Below, piece after piece: positions 1-10,210 of a stretch of 64,000 nt of DNA. This DNA comes from Corallococcus silvisoli (GTDB taxonomy: Bacteria > Myxococcota > Myxococcia > Myxococcales > Myxococcaceae). The stretch lies in assembly GCF_009909145.1 (NCBI RefSeq), contig NZ_JAAAPJ010000001.1, positions 62,001-126,000 on the forward strand, in the 5' to 3' direction. The notes under the pieces were generated by a model, which was not told where the DNA came from, made no database searches, and saw nothing but the letters and a program-made list of their open reading frames with translations. Both the position numbers and the translations under genes were made by a program. The stretch's first letter is position 1. Every line of letters begins with the position of its first letter.

Positions 1-938
1 AGCCGGTCCAGGATGATGCGCAGCACCTTCGTCTCGTTCTCCGACAGGGCGTGCGCCTCCAGCTTCGTCAGCAGGGACTCGAAGGTGCCCAGCGGCACCG
101 ACAGGAGCCCTTCCAGGACGCGCTCCACCTGGGTGACGAGGGCGGCCGGATCGGTGAGGCGGGCCTCCACGTGCAGGGCGGCCGTCACGCCCGCCTCGCG
201 CGCCACGGCCTTCTTCACCTGCACGCGCACGCGGCCCGCTTCGGGCCGGGAGAAGATGACGGCGTAGTCGTCCGTCACCTTCACCTTCGCGGACACGGTG
301 GCGCCCGCCTTGGCCTCGAAGGAGAGCAGGGTGCTGGCGGACAGCAGCTTCGTCAGCGTCTGGAGGTTGGACGTGTAGACGTCCGTCCAGTCCAGCGTCG
401 CGGTGACGGACAGCTCGCCGCGCGCCTGGAAGGCGATGGCGTCGCCCACGCCCAGCGCGTCCAGCGACGACGTGAGCAGGGGCAGCCGGAGCGAAGGGGC
501 GTCCTCTTTCAGCGCGGCGCGCGCGTTCATCCGCTGGGGGTGCCGATGGTAGTCCGCCAGCAGCACGCGCACGTCGCCGTTGGCCGAGAGCGCCACGTAG
601 GGCAGGGGGACGCCGACGTCCGCCTTCACGCGCGTCTCCACCGCGTACTTGAGCCACGCCGCGTCCCCGCCGTAGACGAGCGGCGGGGCCAGCTGTGCCG
701 TCGGGTCGCTCGGGGCCTCGCCCACCACGCCCGCCGCGTCCACGTCCGCCGGGGCGTCATAGCCTTCGACGAAGCCTCGCGCCGACACGTCGAACGCGAA
801 CGTCAGGGCGCCCAGCTTCTCTCCGGCGGGCAGCGCGTAGCTGGCGGTCGGCAACTCCACGCGGATGTCGGAGCCCTGCAGGGGCGCGTCCGGTAGCACC
901 TTCGACACTTCGTCCAGCAGCACCAGCTTCCACGACAT
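1..938 (-). CDS. Unknown protein, 3' end cut off by the window edge
   Basis: An open frame runs from an ATG at 938 leftward to base 3 without a stop, giving at least 312 residues; the C-terminus lies outside the window. The protein starts MSWKLVLLDEVSKVLPDAPL and has no signal peptide or membrane segment in the part seen. Its composition is balanced and soluble, with alternating beta-like stretches and a helical part near the visible end (ETKVLRIILDR). I do not recognise the family. Codon use, with G or C in nearly every third position, matches the neighbouring genes. Upstream lie a 7-bp-arm hairpin and a block of GC-rich tandem repeats. The coding call is firm; the function is unknown. Confidence 0.7.
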   Translation of the reverse strand, partial: MSWKLVLLDEVSKVLPDAPLQGSDIRVELPTASYALPAGEKLGALTFAFDVSARGFVEGYDAPADVDAAGVVGEAPSDPTAQLAPPLVYGGDAAWLKYAVETRVKADVGVPLPYVALSANGDVRVLLADYHRHPQRMNARAALKEDAPSLRLPLLTSSLDALGVGDAIAFQARGELSVTATLDWTDVYTSNLQTLTKLLSASTLLSFEAKAGATVSAKVKVTDDYAVIFSRPEAGRVRVQVKKAVAREAGVTAALHVEARLTDPAALVTQVERVLEGLLSVPLGTFESLLTKLEAHALSENETKVLRIILDR

Positions 939-999
939 GACGGCTCCCTCCCACGACGTCCATGGAAAGGCGGCATCGTACAACGCCCGTCCCCCTCGA

Positions 1000-1017
1000 C
1001 AGGGGGATGCCGCGCCA
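1000..1017. promoter_or_regulatory. Perfect 7-bp-arm inverted repeat upstream of the first gene
   Basis: TCCCCCT and AGGGGGA flank a CGAC loop, 62 bp upstream of the start codon at 938. It could be a 5' leader hairpin, an operator, or the 3' hairpin of the gene ending at 1234. There is no T-tract after it on the minus strand, so a simple intrinsic terminator is unlikely. Confidence 0.3.
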
Positions 1018-1033
1018 GACGAGGCCGGGCGGC

Positions 1034-1220
1034 GGGTGGGGCGCCGGTCGGGCGCGGAGTCGGTGGAGCGCGGCGTCGGCGGGTGGGGCGCCAGTCGGGC
1101 GCGGCGTCGGTGGAGCGCGGCGTCGGCGGGTGGGGCGCCAGTCGGGCGCGGCGTCGGTGGAGCGCGGCGTCGGCGGAGCGCGGCGTCGGCGGAGCGCGGA
1201 GTCGGCGGAGCGCGGCGCCA
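1034..1220. repeat. Intergenic GC-rich tandem repeat, 47-bp units passing into 16-bp units
   Basis: Three copies of a 47-bp unit occupy 1034-1080, 1081-1127 and 1128-1174; copies 2 and 3 are identical and copy 1 differs at two bases. The last 16 bp of the unit (GGAGCGCGGCGTCGGC) is then repeated alone at 1175-1190 and 1191-1206 and partly to 1220. The block lies between two minus-strand genes. Frames stay open through it because it has no AT-rich codons, but nothing supports coding. Confidence 0.85.
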
Positions 1221-1233
1221 ACGGTGCGGAGCG

Positions 1234-2520
1234 TCAGGGCTGGTCGCGGACCTGCTGGAGCGCGGCCGGGCGGTCCGCGGTCACGAGCAGCGCCTCGGGC
1301 GTCAGGCCCCGCACGCACGAGCGGATGACGACCTGGGCGTCGTCCACGGGCTCCAGCACCAGCGACGTCGTCCGGGTCATCAGCGCGCGGGGCCACTGGC
1401 CCTTCTCCGCCCGGGCCGCGTCGACCTCCGCCAGGGCGATGAGCGCCTCGGAGCGCAGCGCGCGCAGGTCCAGCGCCTCGGCGTCCTCGGGGGACAGGCG
1501 CACCGCGGGGGCCTCCGCGTGGCGGAAGCGCTCCGTGGCCTTCTGGGCGTCCAGGGACTCCAGCGCGCGGCGGCGCTCCTCGGAGGGTTGATCCACCACG
1601 GCGCGCAGGCGGTCCGCGTCCTCCACCCACTGCCGCCACTGGTGGCGGCGCGACAGGGCGCCCGGCAGCGGGGGCGCGTCGAACCACGTGGGCGGAAGCT
1701 GGCTGCGGGCGTCGTCGGACAGCAGGTCGCGGAAGGCCACGAGCTGTGAGGCGACGGCCTCCTCGTGCAGGGTCAGCGACACCGGCGGGAACCCTTCATG
1801 CAGCCGGGTGAGCTGGGAGATCGCCCGGCGCTTGCGGACCAGGGAGGCCGCGTCGAGCGCGTCCGCGCAGGCCCGCCAGGTACGCGCGTAACCCTGGGCG
1901 GACAGCCGCTGTCCCACCAGCCCACCGCCCAGGGCCAGCTCCCGGCCCAGCGCGAGCGCGTCCACGCACGTGTCCACCGCGCCGTCCGCGTCGCCCCGGG
2001 CCACCTGGAGCCGCGTCTCCAGCGCTGCCTGCTCCATCACCTGCCGCAGGGCCTGGGTCAGCGCGTCGCGCCGGGACATGTCCGGTCCGGACAGGGGACG
2101 CAGGTCCTCCGGAAGGCCGCCCCCTTCCGAGTGGGTGGCGGCGAGCACCTGCCGCATCAGCGGGCGGCCCTGCTCCAGCGCCTCGCGGCACGTGGCGGGG
2201 AGGTCCGTCACCGGCGCGCGGCCCTCGGTCACCGCCTCGCGGAGCGCCGCCTCCTGCGCGGTGGGGGCCGGCGTGTCGTGGGTCTGGCGGAGCAGCGTGG
2301 GCAGCAGCGGCGACAGGGCGTCACCGAACGTGCCAGGCCGCGAAGGGATGACGTGGGACGGACGCGGGTGCTCCGCGTGGATCAACGTGTTCACCTCGCG
2401 CAGCAGCCGTGCTTCGAGCGCGTCCGTGCGCAGGTGTTGGTACGCCACCGCCCCGAGGCTCGCGAGGACGGACAGGGACACGCCTCCCATGAGTGCGGGG
2501 AGGGGGCGCTTCAGGGGCAT
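1234..2520 (-). CDS. Unknown membrane-anchored or exported protein, 428 aa
   Basis: The likely start is the ATG at 2520 (MPLKRPLPALMGGVSLSVLA), with GGAG about 10 bp upstream; an in-frame ATG at 2559 is possible but adds a non-membrane-like leader. Residues 8-27 form one hydrophobic segment after two basic residues, so it is an uncleaved anchor or a signal peptide. The rest is Ala/Leu/Arg-rich and looks mainly helical, with no catalytic motif I can name. Two cysteines in the middle (CVDAL, CADAL) might pair outside the cytoplasm. I do not recognise the family. The gene follows the FAD-protein gene on the same strand after 161 bp, so shared transcription is possible but not shown. Confidence 0.75.
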   Translation of the reverse strand: MPLKRPLPALMGGVSLSVLASLGAVAYQHLRTDALEARLLREVNTLIHAEHPRPSHVIPSRPGTFGDALSPLLPTLLRQTHDTPAPTAQEAALREAVTEGRAPVTDLPATCREALEQGRPLMRQVLAATHSEGGGLPEDLRPLSGPDMSRRDALTQALRQVMEQAALETRLQVARGDADGAVDTCVDALALGRELALGGGLVGQRLSAQGYARTWRACADALDAASLVRKRRAISQLTRLHEGFPPVSLTLHEEAVASQLVAFRDLLSDDARSQLPPTWFDAPPLPGALSRRHQWRQWVEDADRLRAVVDQPSEERRRALESLDAQKATERFRHAEAPAVRLSPEDAEALDLRALRSEALIALAEVDAARAEKGQWPRALMTRTTSLVLEPVDDAQVVIRSCVRGLTPEALLVTADRPAALQQVRDQP

Positions 2521-2601
2521 GGGGGAGGCACTCCAGGAGGGGGACCCGGAATGTCGCATGAATCCCCGCCCCCCACACCCTTCCGCTGGGGTGAACCGTT
2601 G

Positions 2602-2617
2602 CCTGCCTGTCGGCAGG
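2602..2617. terminator. Weak hairpin after the FAD-oxidoreductase gene
   Basis: CCTGCC and GGCAGG flank a TGTC loop, downstream of the minus-strand gene ending at 2682. A second copy of the same sequence (2661-2669) can pair with 2601-2609 instead. There is no T-run, so any termination role is uncertain. Confidence 0.25.
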
Positions 2618-2681
2618 GCCCGGTCTCCAGGTCATGGCGCCTGTCAGGTCCTCTACCGGGCAGGCAGGCGTGCGGCCCCGC

Positions 2682-4205
2682 TCAATGGGGCGCGGCGGGG
2701 GCCGGGTCGGAGGCGGTCCGGGACATGCCGGGGCCGCGCAGCAGGTGGTCCGCCAGCTCCCGGGCCTGGGCGCGGATCTCCGGCACGGCGGTGGTCTCCC
2801 AGAGGTCGCCCCGGCGCGGTGGCCCCATCGTGAAGAGGTGGGCCGAGGGCCGGCCGCGCGCATCCAGCACCGCGCCGTCCGGCGCCGTGGCCAGCCCCAT
2901 GCCCAGGGAATCCGCGCGAGCCTGCCCCGCTTCCAGCAGGCCGCGCAGCAGCGGCTGGCTGCGCGAGGACAGGCTCGACTCGGGGCCGGTGCAGTTGATG
3001 ACGTGGCCCACGCGCAACACCCGGGCCTCGCGCTCGCCGCGGGGGCGCAGGCGGACCGCCACCGCGTCCGGCTCCAGCTGGAAGTCGAGCACGCGGCCCG
3101 CGTGGAGCACCAGCCGCCCATCCCGTCGCCACGCCTCCAGCGCGGCGTTGATCTCCGGCGCCATGCGGTGGCGGTGCACCTCCCAGTGCGCGCGCAGGTG
3201 GCGCAGGAAGCGCTGTCGCTCCGCGTCCGTCAGCCGCTGCCACAGGGGCGTGGTCACCGGGCGCAGCGCGTCCACCGCCGCGCGCCAGTCCGCGCCCGCG
3301 GCCACCTGCGCGTCGACCTCCAGGCGCACCGAGCGGAGCACGTCGCGGATGCGCAGCGTGCTGAAGGGGGGCGTGCCCGGCGCGGAGGGCGAGGCCGCGT
3401 GCGCCGCCGCCTCCGCGTCGCGACAGCGGTCCATCTCCCGGCGCACCGAGCGCAGCAGCTCGCGGATCCGCAGGGGCTCCGCGGCGGCGGGCACCTTCGC
3501 TCCAGCCGGGCGGTGCGCGTGTGGCAGCAGGCCGTGCCGGGACAGCGCGTGCACCGTCCCCACGTGGCCGCGCTCGCCCAGCGACAGCACCGTGTCCACC
3601 ATGGTGAGGCCCGAGCCGATGAGCAGCACCGGCTCCTCGGGCTGGATGCCCTCGAGCGCCCCGGCTGCCCACGGCGAGCGGTGGTAGCGCGGGCTCGAGT
3701 ACAGCCCGCCGTCCGGCACGCGCAGGTCCGCGGGCAGCGCGTTGCCCAACGCCAGCACCGCGCCGCGCGCCTCCAGACGGGCGCCGCTCGCGAGCGACAC
3801 CGTGACGCCGCTGGCCGTGTCCACCACCACGGTCACTTCGTCGCGCAGCGTCTCCAACTGGACGCCCGGCGCGGCGCGCGCGGCCGCCTCCTTCAGCACC
3901 GCCTCCAGGTACTGGCCATAGCGGCGGCGCTCGGCGAACACGGACGGGAGCGTGTCCGGGGCGTCCACGCGCAGCCAGCGCAGGAAGTGCTCCGGGTCCT
4001 CCACCCAGGCGCTCATGCGGCCGGCCGGGACGTTGAGCAGGTGACGCGCGCTGGTGGTGGAGTACGCGACCCCCCGCCCGACCCGCTCCGCCTTCTCCAC
4101 GAGGGCCACGCGCAGGGGCGAACGGGCCCCTCGCAAGAGACAGGCCGCCAGCAGCGTACCGCTGGCCCCCGCGCCGATGATGATCACGTCCTGCTGGGAG
4201 TGCAC
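2682..4205 (-). CDS. FAD/NAD(P)-binding oxidoreductase, YdhS-like (NAD_binding_9 family)
   Basis: The protein has 507 residues. The N-terminus DVIIIGAGASG is a Rossmann dinucleotide-binding loop (GxGxxG) at about residues 10-15, followed by the basic-acidic end of beta-2 (VALVEKA). The block RHLLNVPAGRMSAW is typical of the FAD/NAD(P)-binding family that includes E. coli YdhS. A second nucleotide-binding stretch (PVLLIGSGLTMVD) lies near residue 205 and a late VGHVINCTGPES motif near residue 405. The family is predicted to be cytoplasmic flavoprotein oxidoreductases; substrates are generally unknown. The start is a GTG at 4205 with only a weak purine stretch upstream. Nothing near it points to a pathway. 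Confidence 0.85.
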   Translation of the reverse strand: MHSQQDVIIIGAGASGTLLAACLLRGARSPLRVALVEKAERVGRGVAYSTTSARHLLNVPAGRMSAWVEDPEHFLRWLRVDAPDTLPSVFAERRRYGQYLEAVLKEAAARAAPGVQLETLRDEVTVVVDTASGVTVSLASGARLEARGAVLALGNALPADLRVPDGGLYSSPRYHRSPWAAGALEGIQPEEPVLLIGSGLTMVDTVLSLGERGHVGTVHALSRHGLLPHAHRPAGAKVPAAAEPLRIRELLRSVRREMDRCRDAEAAAHAASPSAPGTPPFSTLRIRDVLRSVRLEVDAQVAAGADWRAAVDALRPVTTPLWQRLTDAERQRFLRHLRAHWEVHRHRMAPEINAALEAWRRDGRLVLHAGRVLDFQLEPDAVAVRLRPRGEREARVLRVGHVINCTGPESSLSSRSQPLLRGLLEAGQARADSLGMGLATAPDGAVLDARGRPSAHLFTMGPPRRGDLWETTAVPEIRAQARELADHLLRGPGMSRTASDPAPAAPH

Positions 4206-4332
4206 CGCTCGATTCTAGGTCCGGCCCCACCGGATGCCATCCCTCCCGGGCCGCGCCACCCGCGCCCAGTGTCCGTCGGCCCACGCCCGCGCGGGGCCCG
4301 GCCCACCGTGGGACGTCGGGGCCCGGTGGACC

Positions 4333-5163
4333 TCAGAGCGCCTGCCGCGCCTCGGGCACGGCCGGGACCTCCGCGGACGGCGGGACGGGCAGCCGCTCCC
4401 CGATGCGCGTGAGGCCCGCACCGTCACGGGCGCGGGCGTGCACGAGCGGGTAGTCGTCGAACGCGGTGCCCAGCCACCGGTCCAGCACCACGGTGTAGAG
4501 GCCGTAATGTCCCTGGTAGCGCGCGTGATGCAGCGCGTGGAACGTGGGCGTGAAGAAGACGCGGCCCACCCAGGACGTCACGAAGCGCTTGGGCAGCCAC
4601 TCCGAATTGCCGTGCCCGAAGGCGTTGAGGGCGTAGTTGGTCAGCATGTAGGCCAGGATTCCGACCTGCGTCCCGGGCTTCAGCTGGAGGGCCAGGAAGT
4701 GGATGCCCAGCCCGCCGCTCATCAGCACCAGCCGCTCCACCACGGAGAACGACAGCGCGGTGAGCGGCTCCGTCACCTGCGCCACGTGGTGCTGCGCGTG
4801 GAAGCGGTAGAAGCGCGGCAGGTGCAGCAGCCGGTGCGTCACGTAGAACCACACCTCGAAGCCCACGAACATCCACGCGTAGGACCAGAGCGCCGTGGAC
4901 AGGCGGAAGGGCCCCATCATCGGTTCGGCGAAATAACGGAAGGTGGCGATGAGCACCGCGTCCGTCAGCACCACGCCCACCGCCGCCACCGCCTCGCTGC
5001 GCAGCTGCCCCTTCGCCAGCTCCCGCCGGTACACCCGGATGCGCTCCGCCAGCCGCGTGCGCCACACCAGCCACCCGGTCGTCACCGTCAGCAGCTTGAT
5101 GCTCCCCGAGATGACCAGCACCAGCACGAACAACACCGGCAGGGACGGATGAAGCGGCAGCAT
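4333..5163 (-). CDS. Sterol desaturase / fatty acid hydroxylase superfamily membrane enzyme
   Basis: This 276-residue membrane protein carries the three histidine clusters of the fatty acid hydroxylase superfamily: HRLLH, HAQHH and HALHH. They bind a non-haem di-iron centre that uses oxygen to hydroxylate or desaturate a lipid. Four or more hydrophobic segments surround them, including one near the N-terminus. I chose the ATG at 5163 because GAGG lies 6 bp upstream; the frame also opens at a GTG at 5187. It is divergent from a TetR regulator, and the perfect palindrome between them overlaps a TTGACA for this gene, so repression by that regulator is likely. The lipid substrate cannot be read from the sequence. 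Confidence 0.88.
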   Translation of the reverse strand: MLPLHPSLPVLFVLVLVISGSIKLLTVTTGWLVWRTRLAERIRVYRRELAKGQLRSEAVAAVGVVLTDAVLIATFRYFAEPMMGPFRLSTALWSYAWMFVGFEVWFYVTHRLLHLPRFYRFHAQHHVAQVTEPLTALSFSVVERLVLMSGGLGIHFLALQLKPGTQVGILAYMLTNYALNAFGHGNSEWLPKRFVTSWVGRVFFTPTFHALHHARYQGHYGLYTVVLDRWLGTAFDDYPLVHARARDGAGLTRIGERLPVPPSAEVPAVPEARQAL

Positions 5164-5238
5164 CACGGACCTCGCAAGGGCCAGCACACCCCGGGCACGC
5201 GCGCCCGGTGGTCCATGGATAGTGACCGTCGGGATTTG

Positions 5239-5254
5239 TTGTCAAGTTTGACAA
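5239..5254. promoter_or_regulatory. Probable TetR operator overlapping the desaturase -35 box
   Basis: TTGTCAAGTTTGACAA is a perfect 16-bp palindrome with 7-bp arms in the 154-bp divergent region between the desaturase and TetR genes, in an AT-richer patch of otherwise GC-rich DNA. Read on the minus strand it contains TTGACA, a good -35 box, with CTATCC 17 bp further on as a weak -10. Size and place fit a TetR dimer site controlling both genes. Binding is inferred. Confidence 0.65.
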
Positions 5255-5317
5255 TAGCCGGGGCGGGGCCGGAAGCGGCGCGTTGAATGGCCGCGCGCGG
5301 TGGGTAGGATGGCCGCG

Positions 5318-6025
5318 ATGGCACCCAGGCGTCCCACGGGCCGGGCTCCGGTCCGGCGCACCGCTCCCCGTCGTTCCGCGAAGCCCTCTTCGCCCCGCAG
5401 GCGGCGCACCCCGGAGGAGGCGAGGGAGGCCATCCTCCAGGCGGCGGAGCCGTTGCTCGTGGAGCAGGGGCCGGACCGGGTGGGGCTCCAGGCGGTGGCG
5501 AAGGCGGCGGGGGTGAGCCACGCGCTCGTCACGCACTACTTCGGCACCTACGAGGCGCTGGTGCGCGAGGTGCTGGTGCGGCGCAACGAGCTGCTGGCGG
5601 AGTCCTTCCGCCAGCACCTGCTCGCGGCGCGGACGCCTCCGGGCGCGGGGGAGCTGCTGGAGCGCTTCTTCTCCGTGCTCCAGCAGGAGAAGCATGGCCG
5701 CTTGATGGCGTGGGCGCTGCTCACCGGCCGCGCGGAGCACATGCCGCTGGCGCGCGCGCAGGGGCTGAGGCTGCTGGCGGATGCGCTGGAGCTCCAGGCG
5801 GGCCGCGTGGCTGTCGCCCAGGGCGCGCCGCCGCCGTCGCGCGACATGGTGGACATGACGCTGCTCGTGGCGCTGTGCGCGTCGCAGTGGTTCGTGCTCG
5901 CGCGCGAGGTGCTGCTGCCCGTGCTGGGCCGCCCCGTGGACGCGGCCTCGGATGCGCGCTTCCGCGAGGTGCTGGGCGGGATGCTCCAGGGGGCGCTGGG
6001 CGTGACGCCGCCCGGCGGAGGCTGA
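5318..6025 (+). CDS. TetR/AcrR-family transcriptional regulator
   Basis: The protein has 235 residues. After a basic, disordered N-terminus of about 30 residues comes a TetR-type helix-turn-helix: AREAILQAAEPLLVEQG, then LQAVAKAAGVSHALVTHYF, a standard recognition-helix pattern. The remaining 150 residues are helical and would form the ligand-binding and dimer domain. The start at 5318 is preceded by AGGA at 8 bp; GTG 5300 and ATG 5309 are in frame but badly spaced. It is divergent from the desaturase gene, with a palindrome between, so it probably represses that gene and itself. Its effector may be a lipid or the enzyme's substrate, which is a guess. Confidence 0.88.
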   Translation: MAPRRPTGRAPVRRTAPRRSAKPSSPRRRRTPEEAREAILQAAEPLLVEQGPDRVGLQAVAKAAGVSHALVTHYFGTYEALVREVLVRRNELLAESFRQHLLAARTPPGAGELLERFFSVLQQEKHGRLMAWALLTGRAEHMPLARAQGLRLLADALELQAGRVAVAQGAPPPSRDMVDMTLLVALCASQWFVLAREVLLPVLGRPVDAASDARFREVLGGMLQGALGVTPPGGG

Positions 6026-6036
6026 AGGGGCGGGCC

Positions 6037-7041
<1,005 letters not shown>

Positions 7042-7327
7042 CCGCGGCCGTCACCGCACCTCGTGGCGGTGGTCCCCATGGCGGTGGTCCCCATGGCGGG
7101 CCGGCCTGCGGAGGGCCATCCAACACCGACGCCCCGTGCCCGGCAAGGTGCGCGCGGGTATGCGACACCGTCAGGCGACACCGCCCGGCTCGTGCTCCGC
7201 CCTTCTTTCCATTTCAGGACTCGGGCGCGCGGAAGGCTCACACCGCTCGCCCGGAGGCTCGGGCAGGGGCCCCTGGGGGAGGCCTCTCATGCCCGGTGCG
7301 TCATCGTCAGCTCCACCCCGGGTGCGA

Positions 7328-8296
7328 TCAGGAACAGGTGCCACAGTCGGCGCGGCAGCTGTCCGCCGTGGTGCCGTTGCCACAGTGCTCGGTGAACTGA
7401 CAGACGCCGTCGCCGCAGCGGTAGAGCTCCGCGGGCTGCACGCGCGTGGTGATGGCCGGGTACGTCTTCCCGTTGTACGTGCACTGCGTGTAGTAGGGCT
7501 GGCTCGCGTCGCCGCGCGTGCAGAACTGCGCGCAGCTGCCCACGTTGGTGATGGGCGCGCAGTTATCCGCCTTCAGGGTGAGGCCACACGCCCGGGTGGA
7601 GCTCTCCGCCGTGCTGAAGTCGCGATCGCGCGCCGCGAACACGCCCTCGTTGGTGAACAGGTTGCCAAAGAAGCAGGCCTCCTTCGTGTTGAACTGGGTC
7701 AGCTCCTCGGCGGAGTAGGGGACCTCCACGCCGTCCGCGGCGCGGCCCAGCACGGACAGCGCGATGTGCAGGCCGTACTTGTTCGCGTGCGCGGCCAGGC
7801 ACGCGCTCACCGCCTGCTGCTCCAGCACCGTCGCGGCCTTGCCCCCGGCCCAGCCCGGCGCGAGCCCCAGGCTCCCCTGCCACGTGTACTTCACGCCCGT
7901 GGACGTGGCCTGGAACGTGCGCGTCTGCCCCGCCGGCACCGCGCACTTCACGATGTACGCCATCAGCGTCGGCGCGGAGGAAGCGTTCTGGTTGAACCAG
8001 TCGTTGAACCCGTTCGTGGACAGGCCGTTCGTGGACAGGCCGTTGGTCGACAGGCCGTTCGTGGACAGGCCATTCGTGGACAGTCCGTTGGTCGACAGTC
8101 CGTTGTCCCCCGCCTGGGCCTGATCCACCGAAGCCCACGCCGCGTCCGGGACGGCGTCCTCGGGCAGCGCGCCGCAACCCACGAGGGCGAGCAGCGCCCC
8201 CGTCATCAACACCGCCTTCAGGGGTTGGCGTGAGGCACTTCGGTTCCACCACTCACTGCATCCACTTCCAGGCCGAAAAGCAGGGGTGAGGCGCAT
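7328..8296 (-). CDS. Lipoprotein with GLSTN pentapeptide repeats and a cysteine-rich tail
   Basis: The 322-residue product has an extended N-terminal region, a hydrophobic stretch and a lipobox (LLALVGC), so it should be exported and lipidated. The mature protein begins with an acidic, flexible part and six tandem GLSTN repeats at about residues 64-93. A compact domain follows, ending in a cysteine-rich segment (CGDGVCQFTEHCGNG) of the kind found repeatedly in secreted myxobacterial proteins. The start at 8296 has GGAG 8 bp upstream; a shorter version from the methionine just before the lipobox is possible. Function is unknown. A 22-bp perfect palindrome sits 20 bp upstream of the start codon. 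Confidence 0.82.
   Translation of the reverse strand: MRLTPAFRPGSGCSEWWNRSASRQPLKAVLMTGALLALVGCGALPEDAVPDAAWASVDQAQAGDNGLSTNGLSTNGLSTNGLSTNGLSTNGLSTNGFNDWFNQNASSAPTLMAYIVKCAVPAGQTRTFQATSTGVKYTWQGSLGLAPGWAGGKAATVLEQQAVSACLAAHANKYGLHIALSVLGRAADGVEVPYSAEELTQFNTKEACFFGNLFTNEGVFAARDRDFSTAESSTRACGLTLKADNCAPITNVGSCAQFCTRGDASQPYYTQCTYNGKTYPAITTRVQPAELYRCGDGVCQFTEHCGNGTTADSCRADCGTCS
8018..8107 (-). repeat. Six 15-bp repeats coding GLSTN in the lipoprotein
   Basis: Six in-frame 15-bp units, varying only at synonymous positions (for example GTCGAC against GTGGAC on the + strand), encode consecutive GLSTN pentapeptides. The synonymous drift with fixed amino acids suggests selection on the peptide rather than recent slippage. 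The likely role is a spacer or surface-exposed linker after the lipid anchor. Confidence 0.85.
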
Positions 8297-8316
8297 GTAG
8301 GGGGCTCCCGCTCGAG

Positions 8317-8338
8317 GGAAGTCGGAGGTCCGACTTCC
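8317..8338. promoter_or_regulatory. 22-bp perfect palindrome in the lipoprotein leader
   Basis: GGAAGTCGGA and TCCGACTTCC are exact 10-bp inverted arms around GG, centred about 31 bp before the start codon at 8296. The flanking 8340-8460 stretch is AT-richer than its surroundings and has a TTGACT on the minus strand, so the promoter is probably there. The palindrome could be an operator just downstream of the transcription start or an mRNA hairpin next to the ribosome site. Confidence 0.5.
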
Positions 8339-8562
8339 AGAATGTCAGGCAGTCCAGGCTTTCAGCCAGAAAGGTGCTGAAACTGTCAGACAGGGGAATC
8401 GTGACGGATTCAGGATCGGAAAGAAATACGGCTTAGTCAAAAAATTATGGTGTGGGTCCAATTCTCACGGAGCCAGAGGTAGGCCGGTGAACGGCATGGA
8501 GCCACAGCGCATGCGGGTGTCGCAGGGGGGCGGGCGGGAGGCTGGGGGGCGGCGGGGACGGC

Positions 8563-9951
<1,389 letters not shown>

Positions 9952-10210
9952 GAATACTTCGCACCCTACCACCCGCGGGTGGGTCGCGTGTGCCCGTGCC
10001 CGGCGGGGCCTCCCTGCCTGCCTGTCTGCCCGTTCACCAGCAGTCAGCCTCCCTGTCCCATGGGGGGAGGGGACGTTCATTGGAGGCCGTTGGGGTATGG
10101 TTGCGGTCCGGGCCAAGGCTTCTGGCCATCACGGAGCGCGGCGTCATGCACGACAGGCGGCGAGCAGACTGCCGTCCCGAGCGCAGGGGAACGCCAGGGG
10201 GCTGGCATAC

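Noticed and set aside
7066..7095. Two 15-bp direct repeats (GCGGTGGTCCCCATG)
   Set aside because: Only two copies in a short GC-rich gap, with no hairpin or relation to a promoter; not worth a separate repeat call.
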